Shown here: one piece after another, positions 25,721 to 33,368 of the stretch
Numbering within the stretch: position 1 is the first letter of the stretch
How the letters are laid out: every line of letters starts with the position of its first letter
Assembly (NCBI RefSeq): GCF_030503435.1
Contig: NZ_JAUKPO010000001.1
Location: 62,001 to 126,000 of the forward strand
Reading direction: 5' to 3'
Origin: Rhodocytophaga aerolata
Lineage (GTDB): Bacteria; Bacteroidota; Bacteroidia; Cytophagales; 172606-1
Length of the DNA: 64,000 bases
Made by a program: the position numbers and the translations under genes
Notes under the pieces: model-generated
Databases searched by the model: none
Seen by the model: the letters and a program-made list of their open reading frames with translations, nothing else
What the model was told of the DNA's origin: nothing

Positions 25721-26170
25721 ATGAGAGTTATTTGTTTTCACTTACTGATGTTTTTATTATTTGCTTGCGAAAGTAAGAATCAGCCTTCTTCCCAAGGCAA
25801 AGGTAATTTGGAGACCTCTACTGAAGGTACACAAACGGCACAGAACTCACAAAACACCCTTGGTGAAGGTGCAAACAAGTTCAAAGGTGATTATAAGGCT
25901 AAAGATAATGAACGCATCACCTCTACTATCCGCGACTATCCAGGCAAGCCAGAACTATTAGCATTCACTCTGAAGATTGGTTCACGAGAACCTGGGACTA
26001 TAGGTTTCTGGTACGATGAAGCCCAAGATGCTCTTTCAAGTAAGAAAGCAGATGAGCAAAGGAACTTCTCCACCTTACGCCTGGATGAATCGGGAAATCA
26101 GCTCATGGAAGTACATCATGACTGGAAAAATAATACCATGGACACCACTATTTATATACGCACCCAGTAA
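25721..26170 (+). CDS. Putative lipoprotein between traG and traJ
   Basis: This 149-residue protein has a lipoprotein signal: a hydrophobic stretch ending LLFAC with Cys at residue 16, followed by a polar Ser/Gln/Thr-rich linker of about 50 residues. The C-terminal part (FTLKIGSREPGTIGFWYD) is predicted soluble and exposed in the periplasm or at the outer membrane. No family was recognised. It lies 24 bases after traG and 2 bases before traJ. Confidence 0.65.
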   Translation: MRVICFHLLMFLLFACESKNQPSSQGKGNLETSTEGTQTAQNSQNTLGEGANKFKGDYKAKDNERITSTIRDYPGKPELLAFTLKIGSREPGTIGFWYDEAQDALSSKKADEQRNFSTLRLDESGNQLMEVHHDWKNNTMDTTIYIRTQ

Positions 26171-26172
26171 CT

Positions 26173-27195
26173 ATGGATACCACCATATATGATGCACTAA
26201 ATAATTCCTTTGTACATGCGTATGAAGGAGCCAAGGGATTCCTGCAGCTGGGCGCCTTTAATGCGGCTGCCAGAGCCATAGGTATGATCGGAGCTACCAT
26301 CTATATTTTCTCCCGTATCTGGGGACCTATTGCGATGGGCGAACCCATAAATTTTTTCCCCTTGATGCGGCCGTTTGTGCTGCTTATTGCCATCATATTC
26401 TCTAATCCGCTTTGTAATTCCCTTGAATTGATTTTCAAAGATATTGACCGTATATCTACCCTGGATTACCATATGAGTACATCCAGGGCTAAGATAGACC
26501 AGGCCATTGTCTTAAGGGAGAAAGAATATCTAAAGTATGTTCAACTACGGGAGCAAATGCAGACAGATCGCTACCTGGATGCTTTCAAAAATGAGGACGG
26601 CTCACTTAATGTAGGTTCCTCCATAGATCCATTAGGTACGCTAGGAGGTGTGTTTATGCAGAATATGACAGATGATGCCATTGATGGAATGCAGGAAACT
26701 TTTGTAAAAATGATGGTCTATATTTTCGATGGAGCTGGGCTCATAGGCTATTTTCTGATCACCCTCTTATCTCTGTTCCTGACAAATATTTTAACTTTTG
26801 TTGCACCCCTTGCCTTTGCTTTTGCCATTTTTGATGGCTTTGCCAATAATGCCGCTGAGTGGTTTGCCAAATATATTAATGCGAAGCTGATGATTTTGAT
26901 CTGCAAGGCATACACCATTTTCACGTATTATTTAGAGCAGCCTTTTATAGCTAATTCATTAGAATGGGCTACCGGCCGGACAGCGCTGTATATCACTGTC
27001 GTCTTTGTATCTGTCATCGGTTACTTCTTTGTACCCACTATGGCAAATATGGCTCTATCTGTTGGTGGATTTGGACCTTCTGCCTCTATTGCCGGACAGC
27101 GTACGATTGCCCTTAAAAATTTGGTAACGAATACTGCCATGGGTGCAGGAAGACTGGTAACAGCCCCATTGAAAGCAATGGGTAAATTGATCTAA
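26173..27195 (+). CDS. traJ: Conjugal transfer protein TraJ (VirB6-like)
   Basis: A 340-residue polytopic membrane protein. The N-terminus (MDTTIYDALNNSFVHAYEGA) and GPIAMGEPINFFPLMRPFVL are typical of TraJ of Bacteroidota elements. There are about six helices, with a long cytoplasmic or periplasmic coil at residues 85-170. It corresponds to VirB6, the inner-membrane channel component. Position after the VirB4 ATPase and before traK supports this. Confidence 0.88.
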   Translation: MDTTIYDALNNSFVHAYEGAKGFLQLGAFNAAARAIGMIGATIYIFSRIWGPIAMGEPINFFPLMRPFVLLIAIIFSNPLCNSLELIFKDIDRISTLDYHMSTSRAKIDQAIVLREKEYLKYVQLREQMQTDRYLDAFKNEDGSLNVGSSIDPLGTLGGVFMQNMTDDAIDGMQETFVKMMVYIFDGAGLIGYFLITLLSLFLTNILTFVAPLAFAFAIFDGFANNAAEWFAKYINAKLMILICKAYTIFTYYLEQPFIANSLEWATGRTALYITVVFVSVIGYFFVPTMANMALSVGGFGPSASIAGQRTIALKNLVTNTAMGAGRLVTAPLKAMGKLI

Positions 27196-27200
27196 AACTA

Positions 27201-27824
27201 ATGAAACAAATGGAATCTCTTCGAAACATCGACACTGCTTTTCAGAAAATTCGAGTACATGCGCTGGCAACTGTATTAGCTTCCTTAGGCTTCAGTATAG
27301 CCGTATGCTGGTGGGCATTTGACTATGCCAATACGGCTTCTAAGAGAATATATCTGCTGAACAATGGAGCTGCCACAGATGCACTGGCCTCTTCAGTCCA
27401 TGCCAATCGGGAAGCAGAAGCCAAACACCATGTCCGGTATTACCATGACCTGATTTTCAATATATCCCCTGATCCACGCTCCATTGATTATAATGCGCAA
27501 AGGGCATGGTACCTGGGAGATGGCAGTATTAAGCTGCCATATGAGCAAAATAAAGAAAACAACTTTTATAATCAACTGATTGGCGGCAATATGCGGCAGG
27601 AATTTCGGGAAGACAGTATCAGAGTGAACATGAAAACCATACCTTACAAAGCGGTTATTTATGGTAAAGTCACCATTACCCGGTCCAGCTCCAGACTTAC
27701 TAAAACGCTGGTTACTTCATGTGAGTTAGTGGATGTGAACCGGTCGGATAACAATTCTAACGGCTTTTTGATGCAGAATTTTACCATACTGGAGAATAAA
27801 AAGCTTTCTTCTGAGTCAAGGTAA
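27201..27824 (+). CDS. traK: Conjugal transfer protein TraK (VirB8-like)
   Basis: This 207-residue bitopic protein starts MESLRNIDTAFQKIRVHAL (from its second Met), has one transmembrane helix at about 25-45, and a periplasmic VirB8-type domain with the conserved HVRYYHDLIFNISPD segment. It belongs to the TraK family, which bridges inner-membrane and core parts of the channel. It starts 5 bases after traJ. Confidence 0.88.
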   Translation: MKQMESLRNIDTAFQKIRVHALATVLASLGFSIAVCWWAFDYANTASKRIYLLNNGAATDALASSVHANREAEAKHHVRYYHDLIFNISPDPRSIDYNAQRAWYLGDGSIKLPYEQNKENNFYNQLIGGNMRQEFREDSIRVNMKTIPYKAVIYGKVTITRSSSRLTKTLVTSCELVDVNRSDNNSNGFLMQNFTILENKKLSSESR

Positions 27825-27835
27825 TATATTTTTTA

Positions 27836-27867
27836 TTCATAAAGTAGTCGAGTAACGACTATATTAA
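27836..27867 (+). promoter_or_regulatory. Promoter with GTAGTCG-type operator (copy 5)
   Basis: GTAGTCGAGTAACGACTAT at 27844-27862 matches copy 1 in both arms. The downstream box is TATATTAA (27860-27867), and the upstream box position holds TTC instead of TTG, so this promoter is weaker by sequence. It splits the transfer region into two transcription segments just before the TraI-like gene. Confidence 0.68.
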
Positions 27868-27892
27868 GCAATTTAACAAATCAATTAATCTC

Positions 27893-28957
27893 ATGTCATC
27901 TCAACCTATCACACAAAAGCTTTACTTCGCAAGGCGCTGTAATGGCTTGCACAAATGCTTGTTAATACTATTGCTCTGCACCTGTTTATCAACCTATAGT
28001 TTCTCACAATTTGTCGTTACTGACTTTTACAATGGGGTCATAAATACTGTCTCCCAGGTAATTCAATCTGCCTCTAAAATCATCAATAGTGAAGCTTTTA
28101 AACAGGCTAAGAAGGCATTAGAAAAGCTTAAAGAGATAGAAGGAGGTGTGCAGCAATTCCGGCGTATTCAGGAAACCGTAGAATTTATCCAAAGTTCCAC
28201 ACAAAGCTACAAACAGGCACTTAGCATCATTACCGAGGACCGCCACTTTGCACCTAACGAAATTGCTTCTTTTTATTCTGGATTAGAGAAACTTGCTAAG
28301 CAAGATGCCAAATTACTAGATGATCTGAGTGCTGGCATCAAAGCAAATGTGGTGGAAATGAATAGTGCAGAACGGATGCAATTCATCATGAAGATACACG
28401 GAGATGCGGCCGCATCAGCAGCCAGATTGAAGGCGTTTGTGGGTGGTATTGAATATCTTTCTCTGAGGAGATGCCGGACCAAAAAAGATCAACTAGCCAC
28501 CATGCAGTTATATGCTATGTCCCGCAATGCTAACTTTAACGGGACTGTCAGTCAGGTGGACTTTGGCAATTATGAAAGAAGTGAGATAGATATTGAGCAG
28601 CTTGAGAAAGACGGCCGCAATGCAGCCGGAAATGCTACTAAAGAGCAAATGGAATGGCTAACCGACCCCAATAATCCGCAGGCAAAAGAAAATGCTATTA
28701 AGAACTTGCTGAATGATCCCATGCCACAGCGGCCAAATCCTCCCGGGAAAAAAGCTTCTGAGGAAGAAGTGCAACGTTTTTTTGAATTAAACCACTATTA
28801 CAATGATCGCCTGGAAAACTGGCAGACCAATCACCAGAAGGATCTGCAGGTACTAGGGACAGACAAAGCCAATTTTGTCATGAGTAAACCTCCTACCCTT
28901 ACGGATAAGGAGTGGATGGAGGTAATCGTAAATAAGCTCCGCAAAGGACAATTATAG
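27893..28957 (+). CDS. TraI-like secreted transfer protein (DUF4141-like, VirB5 position)
   Basis: The 354-residue protein has a signal peptide (LILLLCTCLSTYSFSQF) about 25 residues in. A mainly helical body follows (VSQVIQSASKIINSEAFK, FIMKIHGDAAASAARLKAF), and then a polar, Pro/Asn-rich C-terminus. Length and helical pattern fit the DUF4141/TraI group, regarded as VirB5-like. In the classical order traI precedes traJ; here it follows traK and has its own promoter. The assignment is moderate. Confidence 0.62.
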   Translation: MSSQPITQKLYFARRCNGLHKCLLILLLCTCLSTYSFSQFVVTDFYNGVINTVSQVIQSASKIINSEAFKQAKKALEKLKEIEGGVQQFRRIQETVEFIQSSTQSYKQALSIITEDRHFAPNEIASFYSGLEKLAKQDAKLLDDLSAGIKANVVEMNSAERMQFIMKIHGDAAASAARLKAFVGGIEYLSLRRCRTKKDQLATMQLYAMSRNANFNGTVSQVDFGNYERSEIDIEQLEKDGRNAAGNATKEQMEWLTDPNNPQAKENAIKNLLNDPMPQRPNPPGKKASEEEVQRFFELNHYYNDRLENWQTNHQKDLQVLGTDKANFVMSKPPTLTDKEWMEVIVNKLRKGQL

Positions 28958-28970
28958 AAAACCATCTCTT

Positions 28971-29159
28971 ATGAAACCCTCCAGCAGAATTACCCAACTA
29001 GCCTTGCAGATCTGGAACAGAATCATAATACTAGTTGCCCAATGTCTAAACAACTGGCAAAGTAAAGTTAGCACCAAAACCCGCAACCGGTGGGTGCTCT
29101 CTATCATAGGCATATTACTGATGTATAGTTTTTTCTCACTGATTGTACTATTCTTCTAA
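28971..29159 (+). CDS. traL: TraL-like small membrane protein
   Basis: A 62-residue protein with a basic N-terminal half and one C-terminal transmembrane helix (WVLSIIGILLMYSFFSLIVL). TraL of Bacteroides elements is a similar small one-helix protein between traK and traM, so the call rests on position, size and topology. It starts 13 bases after the TraI-like gene and 11 bases before traM. Confidence 0.6.
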   Translation: MKPSSRITQLALQIWNRIIILVAQCLNNWQSKVSTKTRNRWVLSIIGILLMYSFFSLIVLFF

Positions 29160-29170
29160 ACCTATCTATC

Positions 29171-30520
29171 ATGCAAGAACAAAAAGGATTGGCAGCCATT
29201 ATCACAGAAATTATCAATAAGCCTTATTCAAGTGTTGCCCTGATGGGAGCAATAGGTTTAATAGGAATATCATCCGGCTTTATCACCTATCAGGAGTCAA
29301 CGGAGCAAACGGTAATATCGCAGACATTGGATACAGCACTACCAGCCATGTCTAAAAAGGTGTTTAAGAACAATAAATACGATAATGCTTCCTTAACTTC
29401 TTCAGAGGACGAGCAAGATGCTATTACTCTCCCTGATTTGTCAGCGGAAGAAGAAGAGCCTAGAACTTTACCAAGTGAGCAGAGCAGGAAAAGTGTAGAT
29501 AAAGGATTTTCTTCCAATGAAGATGTTTCCTATCGGGTTAAGGCCAGTTCTCAAACACCTTCTAGCTGGCAAAGCCGAAGCCAGGTGCGGTCACATTTTA
29601 ATCAACGGCTAGATGAGCGAACAAAAGATAATGAGCAAACCATTTTGCAGATGACTGCACCGGCTCCTTTATCAGCAGAAGAACTGGCAGACCGTAGAAC
29701 CAAGGAAGAATCACTGGCAAAGGCTGCTCAATTAGAGCAGATGGCAATAGAAGGATTAGAAAGAGTACATAATGGTCCTGTACAGATGGCAGGCAATGAT
29801 CCATCAAGAAGCCTATCTGGTAATTCACAGAACATAAATTCAGTTAGCAGTACCTATCTTACCAGCAATGGATCTTCTCTTCCGCCTGCTCAGGTTACCC
29901 TTGCCAATTTGGATGAGTATGTAGCTATTCCGGATGGCAGACAGCTTCAAAATTCATTTTATGGACTGAAGGGAGAAAGAAAACAGCCAGAAATGATTTC
30001 TTCAAAACCTGTTCCTAATGCTATTGAGGCAGTTATTCATGGGGATGCTGATCAGGTAACGGTGACCAACGGCTCTACTATTAAACTGCGCTTGTTACAG
30101 GATATACAAGTGGGCACGTATCTTCTACAACGCAACTCGCTGCTTTCAGGTGAATGTATGATCAGTGGAGAACGTGTACAGGTCTTTCTTACTTCTGTGC
30201 GAGTGAACAGCAGCATCATTCCGATTAAAATGCGGGTGTATGATATAGATGGCCATTCAGGCATTTATGTACCAGACTTAGCCGTAAAAAACCAGCTTGC
30301 CCAGACAGGAGCTCAAACAGTGACCGGCGGTTCCTTAAATATGCCCTATATGATTCCTAGTGGTGGAAGTATGGCTGAAATGCTGGTAGGCCAGACCGCA
30401 GTTCAGGGAGCAAACCTGGCGGTAAATGGCATCCGGACCCTGGCAGCAAAAAAGATCAGCCAGCAGAAAGTCACTATCCGGCCTAACTATAGAGTATACC
30501 TCAAACAAGATCAAAACTAA
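29171..30520 (+). CDS. traM: Conjugative transposon protein TraM (VirB10-like)
   Basis: This 449-residue protein has one N-terminal transmembrane segment at about 20-38 and a long acidic, Ser/Gln-rich periplasmic linker (about 60-260). The C-terminal domain (IEAVIHGDADQVTVTNGSTI, GTYLLQRNSLLSGE, RVYDIDGHSGIYVPD) is diagnostic for the TraM family. TraM is the VirB10 counterpart that spans the periplasm to the outer-membrane core. Confidence 0.9.
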   Translation: MQEQKGLAAIITEIINKPYSSVALMGAIGLIGISSGFITYQESTEQTVISQTLDTALPAMSKKVFKNNKYDNASLTSSEDEQDAITLPDLSAEEEEPRTLPSEQSRKSVDKGFSSNEDVSYRVKASSQTPSSWQSRSQVRSHFNQRLDERTKDNEQTILQMTAPAPLSAEELADRRTKEESLAKAAQLEQMAIEGLERVHNGPVQMAGNDPSRSLSGNSQNINSVSSTYLTSNGSSLPPAQVTLANLDEYVAIPDGRQLQNSFYGLKGERKQPEMISSKPVPNAIEAVIHGDADQVTVTNGSTIKLRLLQDIQVGTYLLQRNSLLSGECMISGERVQVFLTSVRVNSSIIPIKMRVYDIDGHSGIYVPDLAVKNQLAQTGAQTVTGGSLNMPYMIPSGGSMAEMLVGQTAVQGANLAVNGIRTLAAKKISQQKVTIRPNYRVYLKQDQN

Positions 30521-30523
30521 ATC

Positions 30524-31492
30524 ATGAGAATTATCCTTATTACTTCTTTTTTAGGCTCGTTGTGGCTACCGCTTCCTGCACAGCAGCAGTATAGACCTGC
30601 TCCTCTTTTAGATACCATAGCTTCAAAAGATTCCATTGTTCAAGCAGCTTCTTCAAGCAGGTCTCCCTCAATTCTGCTCCCAATTTCGGAAAAAGCGGTA
30701 AGGGCTAGCTATCCTCTGGAAACATCTTATAATAAAACCACCCATATCATTTTCCCATCCAGGATCATCTATGTAGATATTGGATCAGATGGAGTAATTG
30801 CAGATAAGGCTCAACCATCAGATAATGTATTACGCATCAAAGCCAACAGGAAAGGATTTGACCAAACTACCCTTGTGGTCATTACAGAAGAGGGTAAATA
30901 TTATCCTTTTCTGGTAGATTATCAGGATAATCCTCAGTTACTCAATATCAATATGGCTGGTAATGCAGAGCAAGATGCATTCTATGCGCATCAAATGGGC
31001 TTACTAAGATCTAATACTCCAGAAGGCATCACATTAGCCGAACATAGTTTATCTGCTGATGAGATGATAGATCTCTCAGAGAAGATTATCCATCGCAAAC
31101 GCTTTATCCGCAATGTAGGTACTATGAAAATGCGTATGTCTTTTTTACTCACTGGCGTGTATGTCTATCAAAAGACTTTATTTCTGCAGATTACTTTTGA
31201 AAACCGATCAGAAATTGACTATGACATCGACTTCTTTAAGTTCTTTCTCAAAGACCGGGATGTGAATAAACGAATGGCCTATCAGGAAACTGAAATTTCT
31301 ACTTTCAATCAGTATCCTGCTGCAAATACGAAAGTACCTCATCAGGGGAGTTTAACGCTTGTATTTGCTATGCCAATGGTAACCTATGGCGAAGATAAAG
31401 TAATGGAGGTGCAGGTATATGAAAACAAGGGTGGGCGCCATTTACGATTTGAACTGGACTCTGATGTAATTATCCGTGCGAAGAGCTTATGA
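30524..31492 (+). CDS. traN: Conjugative transposon protein TraN (VirB9-like, DUF4138)
   Basis: A 322-residue exported protein with signal peptide (LITSFLGSLWLPLPAQ). It has the TraN hallmark KTTHIIFPSRIIYVDIGSDG and a C-terminal beta-rich domain (FLLTGVYVYQKTLFLQITF). It belongs to the VirB9-like outer-membrane core family. The start is 3 bases after traM and the end overlaps traO by 4 bases. Confidence 0.9.
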   Translation: MRIILITSFLGSLWLPLPAQQQYRPAPLLDTIASKDSIVQAASSSRSPSILLPISEKAVRASYPLETSYNKTTHIIFPSRIIYVDIGSDGVIADKAQPSDNVLRIKANRKGFDQTTLVVITEEGKYYPFLVDYQDNPQLLNINMAGNAEQDAFYAHQMGLLRSNTPEGITLAEHSLSADEMIDLSEKIIHRKRFIRNVGTMKMRMSFLLTGVYVYQKTLFLQITFENRSEIDYDIDFFKFFLKDRDVNKRMAYQETEISTFNQYPAANTKVPHQGSLTLVFAMPMVTYGEDKVMEVQVYENKGGRHLRFELDSDVIIRAKSL

Positions 31493-32061
31493 GATACGTA
31501 TTGTTATTCCTGTGTTGCTGCCTGCTATCCTCAGCAGGAGCACAAATTCATCAGGCAGGTCAACGGTTTATAGAAGTTGGTGGAGGGTTGACAAATAGAA
31601 TGCAACTAATAAAACCCGCTAATTCTGGTTATAGGCTGAAGGCAAGCCTTGGGAAATATGGTAAAAAAGAAGGCTCATATCAGCTAGATCTGATAACGCA
31701 AAAGAAATATTATCAGCCAAATGAAAAGTTAACTGCTGTGAATCAATATTTCCTGGGTGGCACTTTTTCACCAAAAGCCTTTTCAACAACTGACAGGCAA
31801 TTTTATATACATCCTGCTTTAGGTATTCTAATAGGCTACGAGGCAACACGTTCTGAGGAAGCCTTTTCTTCGGACACAGTTGCCGTGAATCCCAATAAGT
31901 TTTTGGTAGGCGTTAGCGGAGGACTAAATGGCGAATGGAATATGACTAGCCAGATGGCCTTTCTTGTATTTGCAAGAGTTAACTATTTACCTTCTTCCGC
32001 AATTGAACATTTTCATTTCCACTATGGAATAGGTATCCGGTTTAATTACTTCAAAAACTAA
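31489..32061 (+). CDS. traO: Conjugal transfer protein TraO
   Basis: A 190-residue protein with a signal peptide (LLFLCCCLLSSAGAQ) and repeated amphipathic beta strands ending FHYGIGIRFNYFKN, as in small outer-membrane beta barrels. It fits the TraO family by place after traN, size and fold. The traP and traQ genes that usually follow are not present. Confidence 0.8.
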   Translation: MRYVLLFLCCCLLSSAGAQIHQAGQRFIEVGGGLTNRMQLIKPANSGYRLKASLGKYGKKEGSYQLDLITQKKYYQPNEKLTAVNQYFLGGTFSPKAFSTTDRQFYIHPALGILIGYEATRSEEAFSSDTVAVNPNKFLVGVSGGLNGEWNMTSQMAFLVFARVNYLPSSAIEHFHFHYGIGIRFNYFKN

Positions 32062-32131
32062 TTCGATTTTTTAATTCTCTTACCTCTTTTATCACTCATC
32101 CGTTTCCAGCGGCTTCTGGATACTCAAAGCT

Positions 32132-32389
32132 ATGTTTACATCTGAACCTATCTCACAACAAACACCCTCTTTTCCAACTACTGAAACGGCTCCTGATAGA
32201 ATTCAATCCTGCGATTCGGCATCTGCTATCGTAAAAAAATCTGCTGACAGTCTTCACATTGGTAGATGCATGCAGCTGATCTGGAATGAGGTAGATAGGC
32301 TAACCGTATTAGGCGTTATCCGAACAGAAGAGGACAAATGGTTTTTTGCTTACCGCAAAGCTATACGTATTCTTTCAGGCGATGAGTAG
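32132..32389 (+). CDS. Hypothetical small protein, 85 residues
   Basis: A short soluble protein with no recognised family. The N-terminal 40 residues are polar; the C-terminus (LIWNEVDRLTVLGVIRTEED) may be helical. It follows traO by 70 bases on the same strand and could be the last gene of the operon. Coding character is moderate. Confidence 0.45.
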   Translation: MFTSEPISQQTPSFPTTETAPDRIQSCDSASAIVKKSADSLHIGRCMQLIWNEVDRLTVLGVIRTEEDKWFFAYRKAIRILSGDE

Positions 32390-32423
32390 CTAATCGAGCG
32401 GAATAGGAAAAGTTTAACATGCA

Positions 32424-33245
32424 TTAAAAGTCTATTTCCATTCCCTCTCGAGCGAAAAAAGAATTGGGAAACAAGGCTTGACACTGCTTTTCCTGCTCTA
32501 AAAGAAAATTGTCGTCATGCGAAGGATCATGATGGAATAGGGCTAGTCTTTCCACATTGGCCTGCTGAGCTACGTGAACGGCCTGTAACCAGCTGCTGTG
32601 GCCCCATCCCCGATGCATCTGCAATTCTTCGGGTGTATATTGAGCATCATGAATTAACAAATCTGCCTCATGAGCCAAGGCTACCACCCTGGGGTCAATT
32701 TTCTCTCCATGTTCTACATCTGTGCAGTAAACCAGGGTTTTGCCTCCATACTCAAACCGGTATCCATAGGAATGTCCAGGATGATTTAACGGGCAAGCCG
32801 TTACCTTAGCCCCCCATTCGGTAATACTGCTTTCCTGCTCAGGCTCCCAAAAGCGAATGCAGGCACTCAATTTTTTTAGATCCACAGGAAAATATTCAAA
32901 ACGCATTTGATTAGAAAAGATCCTTCTCAGATTACGCTCTAGTCCATAACGGTTGCTTAAGTAAATATCGAGGGTATAACTTTCCAGAAAAGCAGGTTTA
33001 AAGAAAGGGAAGCCCTGTATATGATCCCAATGGGTATGAGAAAGAATAATTGGTAGACTTTTTTGCGTCAAAGGGGAAACAAGCAGCTCTTCTCCTAGTT
33101 TTCTCATGCCACTTCCTGCATCTAGTATGGCTTTTTGGCCATTATCAAAGGTAACCAGCAAGCAGGCAGTATTCCCCCCAAAAAGCATGTAGTTTTTCTC
33201 CGGAACTGGAATGGAGCCTCTTGTACCATAGAACTTTACCCGCAT
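32424..33245 (-). CDS. MBL-fold metallo-hydrolase
   Basis: A 273-residue metallo-beta-lactamase-fold protein beginning MRVKFYGTRGSIPVPEKNY. Its metal motif HTHWDH is at residues 70-75, further ligand segments lie at NHPGHSYGYRF, YCTDVEHG and LLIHDAQYT, and there is a late HDPSHDD. This resembles the phosphodiesterase/tRNase Z-like branch (Lactamase_B_2). The substrate is unknown; cyclic nucleotide or phosphonate-ester hydrolysis are known in relatives. It is convergent with the transfer operon. Confidence 0.82.
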   Translation of the reverse strand: MRVKFYGTRGSIPVPEKNYMLFGGNTACLLVTFDNGQKAILDAGSGMRKLGEELLVSPLTQKSLPIILSHTHWDHIQGFPFFKPAFLESYTLDIYLSNRYGLERNLRRIFSNQMRFEYFPVDLKKLSACIRFWEPEQESSITEWGAKVTACPLNHPGHSYGYRFEYGGKTLVYCTDVEHGEKIDPRVVALAHEADLLIHDAQYTPEELQMHRGWGHSSWLQAVHVAQQANVERLALFHHDPSHDDNFLLEQEKQCQALFPNSFFAREGMEIDF

Positions 33246-33368
33246 AGATAGCAGTAGGAAGGTTTGATAAAGGTAACTTACTAATAATCCAAGTTAGAGG
33301 CAAATCAGTATGTACTGCATACCAATAATTTACGTTACCAGTAAATGCAATAGCGTTCAAGAGTGATT

